Source of the DNA: Endocalyx cinctus
Lineage: Eukaryota > Ascomycota > Sordariomycetes > Amphisphaeriales > Apiosporaceae
Reading direction: 5' to 3'
NCBI GenBank assembly: GCA_001600455.1
Contig: BCKC01000002.1
Location: 3,238,171 to 3,302,170 of the forward strand
DNA length: 64,000 nucleotides
Under the pieces are notes generated by a model, which worked only from the letters and a program-made list of their open reading frames with translations, made no database searches and was not told the origin of the DNA. This document shows positions 12,046-21,037 of this stretch, in pieces; within the stretch, counting starts at the first letter, position 1; each line of letters opens with the position of its first letter. The translations under genes were made by a program, and so were the position numbers.

Positions 12046-12408
12046 TCACTCTTGCTCTTCCTTCACCTCTTCGCTCGACACCATCAACGACGGCGGCGTC
12101 TTGACGCGGATCAAGTCCTCCTTCGTCTGCTGGCTGATCCGGTCCCCGAGCTTGCGGACCGCCTCCCGCGCCTCGGCCTGGGCCGCCTCGTCGGGTAATT
12201 CCACCTTCTTCTCGTGCTCCGTCTTGGGCCTTCCCGACGCGGTACGATCCCGCGAGCCGGCGGGAGTCGGGGGCGCGTCGTCCGCGTTTATCTTCTCTCG
12301 CGACGGGATGCCTTGCTGAGCGTGGTGACCGCGGGAGGGTGAGGAGGGTGAGAGGCTGGCTTCCAGGCCTGAAATATTGCTCTCTGAGGTGTTGGTGGGT
12401 TCTATCAT
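12046..12408 (-). CDS. Small hydrophilic hypothetical protein
   Basis: A single-exon frame of 120 aa starting at the ATG whose first base is 12408. I do not recognise a family. The first ~70 residues are Ser/Pro/Gly-rich and probably disordered. Residues about 72-105 (HEKKVELPDEAAQAEAREAV and the following DRISQQTKEDLIR) look like an amphipathic helix, with a conserved-looking tail ending in acidic Glu residues. Support for coding is the marked GC rise over 12050-12330 and a clean frame. The opposite strand is also open here, so orientation rests on the charged helical composition and the ATG just after a leader. No signal peptide or membrane segment is seen. Confidence 0.5.
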   Translation of the reverse strand: MIEPTNTSESNISGLEASLSPSSPSRGHHAQQGIPSREKINADDAPPTPAGSRDRTASGRPKTEHEKKVELPDEAAQAEAREAVRKLGDRISQQTKEDLIRVKTPPSLMVSSEEVKEEQE

Positions 12409-13609
12409 GATGAAAAAATTTTTTCGGTCTTGATGATTGAAAACTGACGGCTGTGATAGAACCGTAAGCTGGTGGACTAGGCGGTAGTGAGTTGCACGGT
12501 AGCCCGTTGGTGATGATACGAGAAGCTTGAGAATTAAGTAATTATCCAGATGAGCAGAGTGGATATCTGTGCTTATGGATAGGGTTTGGTAGTGTAGTAT
12601 ACGCTGCCTGCACTCAATCAGTCATAGCTCGATGCAGATGTAATGAAACCTCATTTCGAAACTTGATTAAGAGATTTGTGGTGTTACGGTATATGACTAG
12701 AATCTTGAATAGTTATTTAGAACATATCAAGCTCATTTCCAAGTTAATTAAGTAAGTGCCAATCAACAATAATCACGGATAACCCAATAAATAATCACAT
12801 TGCGGATGCTCTCTACCCAACGAGCACTTAGCGTCTACTGCATCATAAACGCCACACCGCTGATATTGTAAGTCTCCCTATTTTTATCACGTGTGAATAT
12901 GTCTTTTATGGATATCATGTCGCGATATTGAAAATAGTATTATTAGAGTTATGTGACGTTGGAGGCCCTTGGATGTCAATAATTATGACTATAGGTATAC
13001 ATGTTCAAGGACACGCACATTTATTTTGTATTATATGACCGCGATTATATTTCATCGAGGTGAGATCCTCATCTCGGAAAGAACTTCATAAAACCAGTCA
13101 TATGAATGATTAAGTATGTCATGTTATGTTATATATGCTGTATTATCCGCTACCTGACAAAGCTCCCCCAGACCTTACGAATGATTTCCGTGAATCACGG
13201 ATCTGCAATGGGCATCAAGAACTTGGAACCGGCCATGCTGCCGATCTTACTACACCCGTGATTGGCTCGACTAAAATCTGTGAGGGATCAGGGGCTCTAA
13301 GACGATATTGGCATTTCTCTTTTGCGGGGAAATCGGCGGAGTGCTATAGCGAAAAGAGCGTCTTGGAATTGGGGAACCATGATGACGATGTTGGGGAATG
13401 CATCAGCTCGCATTGAAGTAGACAGAACCCTGGGTCTTCTGTATCCGGGGAAAGGCTAAATGCCATCATGCCACTGGGTGGATGTCAAATATAAAAATCA
13501 GACAGCCTTCCCCATTTGTCTTCTTATGGCCATACGTACTCCAAGTTATTTCACCTCGAACGGACCGAGCTTCTCGCAAAGCGAAGATAATTGTAGGGTG
13601 AAATAGAAT
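12409..13609. other. Intergenic region with divergent promoters
   Basis: Lies between divergently transcribed genes. An open frame at 13126-13416 has no recognisable protein character and is taken as promoter DNA. The last 170 bp carry likely control elements of the GH93 gene. Confidence 0.55.
13445..13497 (+). promoter_or_regulatory. XlnR-like box, CreA-like box and TATA box upstream of GH93
   Basis: CCGGGG at 13445-13450 fits the CreA consensus SYGGRG. GGCTAAA at 13454-13460 is the textbook XlnR/Xyr1 site. TATAAAAA lies at 13490-13497, 113 bp before the ATG. A further GCGGGG lies near 13323. The order and spacing suit induction by pentose polymers with carbon catabolite repression; the sites are seen, their use is inferred. 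Confidence 0.5.
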
Positions 13610-14734
13610 ATGGCACGCCAATTTCTATCATTCGCCGCCGTTGCCCTGGCGACATTTGGAACGGGTACTTTCGCAGTAGAAGAACTCGCCCAAGTCGCAG
13701 TCTTCACGCCGCCGAGTAACTATACCGACCCTCGTACTTTATACGCGCGATCTGTCCAGCTGCCCAACAACGACATCCTGTTAACCTGGGAGAACTACAG
13801 CCCCGAACCACCACCAGTCTATTTCCCCATCTACAAATCAACAGATCAAGGCGCGACGTGGGCGGAGATCTCCAGGGTTGAAGATCAAGGTTACGGATAC
13901 GGTTTACGGTACCAGCCGTTCCTATACGTCCTACCCGAGCCGTTCGCAGGTTACGATGCCGGTACTGTCCTATTAGCGGGCTCCTCTATTCCCACGGATC
14001 TAGCGAGCACGCAGCTCGACATTTATGCCTCGACCGACAGCGGCGTGACATGGGAATTCCTGAGCCACGTTGCGGCTGGAGGAGAGGCAGTGCCGGACAA
14101 CGGTCTCACCCCCGTCTGGGAGCCATTCATGCTTCTGAACAACGACCGGCTGATATACTACTACTCGGACCAGCGCGACCCGGAGCACGGACAGAAGCTC
14201 GTACACCAGACGACCCAGGACCTCCTGACCTGGGGCCCCGTCGTGGACGACGTCGCCTACCCGACGTACACGGACCGGCCAGGAATGCCGACCGTCGCCT
14301 CCTTGCCCAACGGCCAGTACATATATACGTACGAGTACGGCGGCGGGGAGAACCCGACCAGCTCCGACTATACGTTTCCGGTCTACTACCGGCTCTCGTC
14401 GGATCCGGAGGCCTTCGCCGACGCAGACCACCACTTGTTGCAATCGTCCGACGGAACGGTGCCCAACGGATCGCCTTACGTCGTCTGGACGCCCGCGGGC
14501 GGCGAGAACGGTACCATCGTGGTCTCTTCTGGCTGTTGCTCGGAGATTTACGTCAACAAGGCCCTGGGTGCCGAGGATGGCTGGAGTACGGTATCGACTC
14601 CGGAGGGAGAGTCTTATACGCGCTCTCTTCGCGTGCTGCAGGAGGACCCGAGCTACGTCATGATTGCTGGAGGGGGGTATCTTCCACCGAGCACGGTCAA
14701 TAAGGTGACGGTTAGCGTGGTTGAGATGTCGTGA
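13610..14734 (+). CDS. Secreted GH93-type exo-arabinanase (sialidase-like propeller)
   Basis: Probable extracellular exo-1,5-alpha-L-arabinanase releasing arabinobiose from pectin side chains. A single exon encodes 374 aa, close to characterised fungal GH93 enzymes (about 365 aa). Residues 1-22 form a signal peptide. Asp-box turns of a six-bladed propeller are visible as STDQGATW (77-84) and STDSGVTW (141-148). Glu171 in PVWEPF and Glu242 in YTYEYGG sit almost exactly where the two catalytic acids of Fusarium Arb93A are reported (170 and 242). N-glycosylation sequons occur at NYT, NYS and NGT. The promoter carries CreA- and XlnR-like sites. GC content is higher than in the flanking DNA. A different BNR-repeat enzyme of the sialidase clan is the main alternative. 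Confidence 0.82.
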   Translation: MARQFLSFAAVALATFGTGTFAVEELAQVAVFTPPSNYTDPRTLYARSVQLPNNDILLTWENYSPEPPPVYFPIYKSTDQGATWAEISRVEDQGYGYGLRYQPFLYVLPEPFAGYDAGTVLLAGSSIPTDLASTQLDIYASTDSGVTWEFLSHVAAGGEAVPDNGLTPVWEPFMLLNNDRLIYYYSDQRDPEHGQKLVHQTTQDLLTWGPVVDDVAYPTYTDRPGMPTVASLPNGQYIYTYEYGGGENPTSSDYTFPVYYRLSSDPEAFADADHHLLQSSDGTVPNGSPYVVWTPAGGENGTIVVSSGCCSEIYVNKALGAEDGWSTVSTPEGESYTRSLRVLQEDPSYVMIAGGGYLPPSTVNKVTVSVVEMS

Positions 14735-16079
14735 TGGGGTATACCGTAGAGAATAGAGCGATGTTGGAATTTTAGTGAAACATAATTTTTATATGCGGTA
14801 GACGAATGGAAATAAATAAAATTATATCGCTTGCAACCTTGAAAATTTCCAAATCATGTTACACTATGTGATTTCTTATTATTGTGTATTCTCAAGTACC
14901 ACGCATAAGCCTTTTTTCATAGATCTTCGCACACGTACACGCACTAAGCTAAACTTTAGGGATAGATAAGGCGGGGGGGAAACTAAAGCTAAAAAGAAAA
15001 GAAAATTAAGAAGAAAAGAGATGTCAACAAGCCTCTTGAAGGTCAGTAGGTATGTATTACCGATACAAAGTATCCATACAGTTATTATTTCCCATGACCA
15101 TAATTAAGTAAATAAATAATACAGTAGCGTGGTAAAATATCTGTCACGTTCTCACCTCCTACTTAGGTCTATCCTCGCTCCTCGTATAAGATGGAAAGAT
15201 GGAATACGAGGGTTTTATAGTGGTGGAAAGTTTCTTTCAGAAGAGTTTACTGGTTAAATGTGCTATGGCTACCTATCTAGGCAGCTAGGTAAGTACTGTG
15301 TAGGTAGATATGTGCTATGTTTATTTTTCTTATATGCGTATTATGTAGGTAAAGTATATATATCTTAAGAGTATACCCACTCTGCCCACCCACCCGGTCA
15401 GTTCGGTTAGAGCATCATTTACCACTCTTTTTTTACATATGGATACGTATGTACTCCGTATTACGAATTAAAATAGACCTTCTTGGCACGTCGAACGTAA
15501 CAAGTTATCACACTTCCTCCCCTACGAGGCCTATGAGGCTCCACTGACGTCGATGTTACCGGTCGACGTTTACCGTTGCTGTGCATGCATAGTGCGCATA
15601 TGCTAAAAAAGCATCTAATAAAGAATCTGACGGTATAAGCCATGCCATTGATCTACAAACTTTACCAATCTTCTAATGACCATTATTCGCGACGTTCCTG
15701 CATCTTCTTCTATTATTGAAGGGAATTAACACACTATCCCGTTCGATGAAATCGCTATAATCGACACTCGCTATAGGAAAGAAAGTATTCGATTTTTTTT
15801 TTCCTAAGAAAAAAAGGGGGGGAGAAGCTCAGAAGAAAAAAAAGAAAAAAGAAAAAAAAAATTAAGACATTTCAATATTCGAATGACTCGCAGCGCGATA
15901 ATCAATCGAGTCTCGGATCTCGAATACTAGTAGAACAAACCACACCTGCAAATAGCCGATAGCCAAAACTTCCTTTTTGAATATTTACTCGATGGCGAGA
16001 GTCATGCTTGGACCTGACTGATTCTATATCTTATTATCGAATCTAAAAGTGATAATAGATCGTACATAATCATATCGAA
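14735..16079. other. Intergenic region, no gene seen
   Basis: GH93 3' flank (AAATAAATAAAAT near 14812 is a plausible poly(A) context), then AT-rich DNA with TAGGTA-type words near 15275-15310 and purine runs near 15800-15860. The last ~150 bp are the probable leader of the next gene. Confidence 0.6.
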
Positions 16080-19000
16080 ATGCTTCAACATTTACGTTTC
16101 CATAGGCGACCACCGTCAAATCCCACCTCACCTATTCCAGAGAACAATTCTTGGGACGCTACGTCTTTACAACCAGCTAAGCTAGTTCCCGAAGATGGCA
16201 TACCACCTCCCGATATAAGACCTCGTTCATCCTCTTCCGTCCCCTTTTCTCCGACTCATGGTCAACCGCCACCCTTGCAAAGTAACACCCAACAGAGTCA
16301 ACAGCCTCCCGTCTTACCACCCATTACTAGAGTATCGTCCGCCGATTCGGAACCGTTATTAGATTTTCGCGATGCTGAATCGAAGGCTCGCGAGAATGCG
16401 AAACCATTACCTCGATCACCTTATAATGAAGAATCTGGGTTTATAGGTGGCTTAGCCCTACAGAATTACCGGAGGGAACAAGAAGCGCGAAAATCACCTC
16501 CAGTCGATCCGAGTGCTGTACGTTCTCCAGAGCCGCCCACAAACAAGCCGCCCGTGCCCGTGATAAAACCTCCTAGCCGACCCCCGGTTCTCTCTAAGCC
16601 AGCTAAGACGACTTCTTTTGTCAGCCCAACCGATTTACAAAATGCCCCTCCTACCGGTAAACGCCCAACAGGCGCCAGGATGGCGACAGAACCGCCAGGG
16701 CTATCTACCCAGCCCATGACTCAAGAGGTCTCGCGCACTAGGAAAGGGCTACCGTTTCTCAAAAATCCCATGTCTACCTTGTTATTGCGGAGAAAGACTA
16801 GCCAAAACATGCCAGACCTATCTTTGAGCCTGAAGGCTCCGGAGGAACCTTTCAATGACCCCCGAATTAGGGGCACTCGGGTCCATGATTTCAGCGCGCC
16901 AAGGCCGAGGAGAGTCGTTTCCAGCATTGAGCCGACAAATATGACTAGTGAGAAAGCCCCCCAGGAGAGTATAGCTCCCGCTGCCACCGTATTGCCGCCT
17001 ACTAGAGAGGCTCCTCCAGTACCACCAAAAGATGACAGCATTAAGTCGATCAAATCAACATCGTCGACTCATTCTCGCGCTATATCTGTTGATGCTGCGT
17101 TGACACAGAGATCCCAAGAACCTGACGGTGCGCCGAGTCGTGAGACCTCAAGGAAAGTCGAAGTTAGTCAACGCAGGAAAAGCTCAATACCGGCAACCAT
17201 CTCCCCCTTATCGCGAAATACATCGCAGATGTCTAACCGAGACGTTCTCTCGTCTTTACCCAAGCACATGAAGAGTACATCGTCTAGGTTTAGCTTCGAT
17301 ATGATCGGCGCTGCGAAGCAGGAAAAACTGCTGGAAGAAAGACATCGTCAACGACAGCTAGATAGAAAGGCAGATGATACCCCTAGTCCTCGGGACTCGC
17401 GCTATGACGACTTCGACGACGAAGATGCCTTTGAATATGACAATATGGACTTTGATGATGGACTTGAGGAGGCTATACCTGGTGTAAACGTTGATTTGGA
17501 GGAGGACGATTATCTCGATGACCCCGACAACGACCAGGAGAACTTTGCAGGATTTGTCTTCCAGAGATCCAATCCACAATCTTCCTTAACTAGTCCACAC
17601 AGTGCCGGCATGCTTCCAACTCCTAGAGATGCAAGTGGAAATGTCATAGGGTATGCGATGACGGGAGACACACCGGAACCTGAAAACCACTCTAGGAACT
17701 CCATGCAGGACTTCGATGTAGAGACAACGAAAGAATTTGCCCATGAGGGATTACCAACCGGCCTGGGAATCCAGCAGATTGGTATCGATCAGATGGTTTC
17801 CGGCATGGAACTCAGTGATCAAGTTAGCCAGGATGAAACAGTACCAAGAACTCTTGATAAAGATGACGAACTCTACTTCAGCGGCGGGATGCATGATTTT
17901 GAAGGTGAAGGCGACGGCTGTGCCATTGATGAGTCCATGTTTGACCTAAATGACACTGATCAGTACGGAAGGCCAATTCCTGGCCTTTTCGCTAAGGCCT
18001 TGTCAGAAAGAAATGCTGCTTTGGAGGCGCAGAAACGGGAGTCTGAACAAACTTCAAGGATCTCTGCGCAATCAGGCCTTTCACAGTCTACAGCTCATAC
18101 GTCACTTAGTACTGAGATGCAAACAAAACTTTCGGCGCCGCCACAGCAGCCCGAAGAACCTACTGAGGAATCTGAAGCACAAGAACCCAAGCAAGACGTC
18201 GCTGCGTTAGCTCAGGATAACATGGTGGCATATCAGGCTGCACTAGCAGCGGCAGCCCATCAAGCAGCAGCATCTGGAAAATTCCGTCGAGATTCCGATC
18301 CCGTGCCGCCAGCCGAATTGACGATAACATCTCCGACAACGTCTGGCTCATCACACGAGGGTCATCAACATCCCGATTCTATTGATGACTATGATTTTGA
18401 TGACAATGACGGCTTTTCCAACGGGTTAGACGACTATGAGCTCGATGACGACGCCATCATTGCCGAAGCTAATGCCAGTGCACTTGCTAGTGATTCGGAT
18501 GGGTGGTACGGGCAAGAATTTGGGTTCTATTCTACTCCGTTATCACAGCCAAGCCACCATAACTCCAACGCGCTGAGCGAACAGAATATATTCCAGTATT
18601 CTAACGGTGGTTATTTTGGTCCCAGTGGCGCAGATCGAAACATGCCGGGGCGCGTCGTGTCACGCGAGCCAAATTTGACACCTATTACTGAGCGGTCCGA
18701 ATACTCAAATCGAAATTCCTTAATGAGTCTTGGGATACCCCCGGGGCCGAACAGCAGCAACCCATTGTCAAGTCCGGGCTTAGCACAGCTTGCAATGATG
18801 GCCGACGACGATAATATGTCTCTCTCTGCACTACTCCGCCTCCGCTCTAAAGCCTGGGGTGGTTCTCAGGCATCACTCGTTAGTTCTCGTGACGCATCTC
18901 CCAACGATCGTAATGGCGCTAGCAGCCCTTTGATCCCCGACGCAGGCGGCTTGGGTTCGTCGCATAGGAGGAAAAACTCGTCCTTTTCGATCTACAGCCA

Positions 19001-19463
19001 GGATTCAACCGGCGGCCCAAGTGCTAGCGGGAGCCCGACGTTAACCCTGTCAATGCCTAGCATCCCTACCACTGCCATCCCCTCACTCAATGCTCTCTCA
19101 AATTCTAATAACCCCGCAAACACCATAACCTCGCCATCGTCAACGCAAGTCTTGTCGCCAATACAAGCGGTCGCCCCTACCTTCCCACCTGTCATGGAGG
19201 ACGAAGAAACAAGCCCCGTGCACAGGTCCATCTCTCATACGAATACTTTTGGTATGGATATCATGAGCCCGGTTGTGGGAAAGCCTTCGCAAGAACGTCC
19301 GGGCATGGGACACGGACAAAGGGGAAGCGCCGACAGTATTTCATACACTAAAGAAGAAGAAATCGGCGGGGAGACGCGCTGGATCTTAGAAAGGCGCCGA
19401 ACAGCCGATTCTGGTGAAATCGAGATCCTTGGTCGAGAGGTGGTCGGCAGCGGAAGAATCTAG
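16080..19463 (+). CDS. Large disordered conserved ascomycete protein
   Basis: One uninterrupted frame of 1127 aa. I do not recognise a named family. The start (MLQHLRFHRR) and the last ~40 residues (GGETRWILERRRTADSGEIE, then LGREVV) look like short conserved ends, while most of the rest is Ser/Pro/Gln/Asn-rich and predicted disordered. Basic RRKTS/RRKSS sites (around residues 237 and 366) are possible PKA-type phosphosites. Several acidic blocks stand out, notably about 445-495 and 765-800 (DDYDFDDNDGF). A short ordered-looking segment near 630-650 reads YGRPIPGLFAKALSERNAAL. PxxP-rich segments near residues 155-175 and 310-320 could bind SH3 domains. No catalytic motif, signal peptide or membrane helix is visible. 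A scaffold or regulatory role is an inference from composition only. The absence of introns over 3.4 kb is notable for this window. Confidence 0.85.
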   Translation: MLQHLRFHRRPPSNPTSPIPENNSWDATSLQPAKLVPEDGIPPPDIRPRSSSSVPFSPTHGQPPPLQSNTQQSQQPPVLPPITRVSSADSEPLLDFRDAESKARENAKPLPRSPYNEESGFIGGLALQNYRREQEARKSPPVDPSAVRSPEPPTNKPPVPVIKPPSRPPVLSKPAKTTSFVSPTDLQNAPPTGKRPTGARMATEPPGLSTQPMTQEVSRTRKGLPFLKNPMSTLLLRRKTSQNMPDLSLSLKAPEEPFNDPRIRGTRVHDFSAPRPRRVVSSIEPTNMTSEKAPQESIAPAATVLPPTREAPPVPPKDDSIKSIKSTSSTHSRAISVDAALTQRSQEPDGAPSRETSRKVEVSQRRKSSIPATISPLSRNTSQMSNRDVLSSLPKHMKSTSSRFSFDMIGAAKQEKLLEERHRQRQLDRKADDTPSPRDSRYDDFDDEDAFEYDNMDFDDGLEEAIPGVNVDLEEDDYLDDPDNDQENFAGFVFQRSNPQSSLTSPHSAGMLPTPRDASGNVIGYAMTGDTPEPENHSRNSMQDFDVETTKEFAHEGLPTGLGIQQIGIDQMVSGMELSDQVSQDETVPRTLDKDDELYFSGGMHDFEGEGDGCAIDESMFDLNDTDQYGRPIPGLFAKALSERNAALEAQKRESEQTSRISAQSGLSQSTAHTSLSTEMQTKLSAPPQQPEEPTEESEAQEPKQDVAALAQDNMVAYQAALAAAAHQAAASGKFRRDSDPVPPAELTITSPTTSGSSHEGHQHPDSIDDYDFDDNDGFSNGLDDYELDDDAIIAEANASALASDSDGWYGQEFGFYSTPLSQPSHHNSNALSEQNIFQYSNGGYFGPSGADRNMPGRVVSREPNLTPITERSEYSNRNSLMSLGIPPGPNSSNPLSSPGLAQLAMMADDDNMSLSALLRLRSKAWGGSQASLVSSRDASPNDRNGASSPLIPDAGGLGSSHRRKNSSFSIYSQDSTGGPSASGSPTLTLSMPSIPTTAIPSLNALSNSNNPANTITSPSSTQVLSPIQAVAPTFPPVMEDEETSPVHRSISHTNTFGMDIMSPVVGKPSQERPGMGHGQRGSADSISYTKEEEIGGETRWILERRRTADSGEIEILGREVVGSGRI

Positions 19464-19989
19464 GATTTTCTTCCCTGTCTTCCAAAATTGTGGTTTCGTC
19501 ATGAAAATTATCAAACGGAGAAAACGGCGTAGGAGCGTGCCTTGAGAGGGAAAAAAACACTATTTTCTTGAACTTGAACTTTCGTGTATTATGTCTCTTT
19601 TAATTATATATTAGGGCGCTTCTTTCAGCTCGTGCTCGAGTCGACCTTTTTGTCGGCGAGGCTATATACTTTAAAATAAGTGTTTTATTTTTTTTTCTTG
19701 GTGCATACAAAAGAACAAAAAGCAAGGATTATATCTAATTGGCAGGATGGGTTGCGACAACGGCGTCTGCTTGGATCGGAGAAATCAAGCATTTTAATCA
19801 TGATTGTTGGAATTCATTTTTCTTTTGAACTAGTTACCCCCGATATATATATATATATATTACACGTATAATGAGAATATTATGTTATGAGCGCTAATCA
19901 GCCATTGTTAGAGAAGTGGTACTCTTAGAAATGAAAACTTGTCTCCCCTATCATGTATTCTCTCGTGGTTGGTGTGTTCGTCGAGAGTT
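19464..19989. other. Intergenic region, 3' flank
   Basis: Terminator region of the preceding gene, AT-rich with a short TA repeat near 19844-19860. No gene seen. Confidence 0.6.
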
Positions 19990-20799
19990 AGATTGGTGCA
20001 CGACGCGTCATCCAACTTGTACGGGAGTCCATCCAGGTTTAACGGCGACTTGTGAGGCACCTCGCTCGGAAGCATCAAGTTCGAACCTAGACTAGTCTCG
20101 GAGCTTCTGCCTATCTACGGGCAATTTTGAGGGAAGCTCGGCCTTTTCAAGTCTTTCCCCGGAGTTCTCCAACCTTGGTCTAGAGCTTTCTGTCCTCGAT
20201 CGGCGCACTCGCGCTATCAGCGTGGTCGATACTACGGCGACTAAAGATGTGGGTATTCCGAGACCTACCCCTAGTGCCAGTGAAGTGCAAGGTCTACCGG
20301 GATTGGGCAAAGGAGAAGAATTGCTATCGACGGTGAGTAGAGATAAAGGGGCGGCGTAGTTGTTGTTGTGGTAGTCGTTGCTTTCCTTGCCGCACGCCCC
20401 AACAGGTCACGACAATTCATCCTCGCAGCACCCTCCACCGATGACGCCAGAGCATCGATACTACCCACCTAGACAGCTTGTACCTGAAGGTTGACAAGTA
20501 CATGCTCCTCCAGAACCACGGGCAGGGAGCTATTGGGACGGCAAATGCCACCAAAATCCGGACTACGCTGAGAATGGGACGGTGAACATTTGTCCACGAC
20601 AGAGAAGAGTGGTGCCGTCGTGCCGCCGACAGGGGCAGTCAAATTACAAATAGATATGCTCGGCGTCTCCGTATGGTGAATCACGAGGGTTCCCAATTGG
20701 ACAACATGTGATCTCCCATGTTGCGGTCAAGAAGCAGTAGTGGCCATTAAGGCAGCAAGCTCGATCCCTTTCAGGAGGGATATCTAAGTCTACATTCAT
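19990..20799 (-). pseudogene. Probable relic of a Cys-rich single-pass membrane protein
   Basis: The minus strand carries pieces of a fungal Cys-rich ectodomain protein with a Mid2/WSC-like layout. From the ATG ending at 20799 a 51-codon frame reads ACCLNGHYCFLTATWEITCC, the Cys pattern of such ectodomains, and stops at 20644. Further on, in other frames, come a Thr-rich stretch, then a membrane-like segment LGVGLGIPTSLVAVVSTTLI (about 20220-20280), a basic stop-transfer RVRRSR, and a cytosolic tail with the family-like EKAELPSKLP. The order (ectodomain, Thr linker, membrane helix, tail) is right but the frames do not connect without stops. An intron from the GTAATT near 20646 could repair part of it, so a live spliced gene cannot be excluded. 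Confidence 0.42.
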
Positions 20800-21022
20800 T
20801 TTTTTTGCTCAGTGTAATATGACGAGTACCAAAATGGGAAAAGGGAATTTAAGAGCAATAGCAAGTGCTGCATGGAGAACGTGAATGCGAGTGTCCTCAA
20901 GCATCAGCGGGTGGGCGCCAAAACAAATTCATCGCTAGATCTTGTAAGCCGGTTTACTTCGATAATCAAGACTGTGTACGAGAAGTTGAAGGCGAAGCGG
21001 ATATCAACAATTTAGTCCCGGT

Positions 21023-21037
21023 GGGGGGGGGGGGGGG
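21023..21037. repeat. G15 homopolymer
   Basis: A pure G run, unusual in a window where homopolymers are otherwise almost always A/T. It may be a true G-tract or a sequencing-length artefact. Confidence 0.85.

Noticed and set aside
13126..13416. A 96-codon frame upstream of GH93
   Set aside because: No recognisable protein features and it lies in the promoter interval.
14050..14703. A 217-codon alternate frame in the GH93 gene
   Set aside because: Arg/Gly-rich out-of-frame reading of GC-rich sequence; the main frame carries signal peptide, Asp boxes and catalytic Glu.
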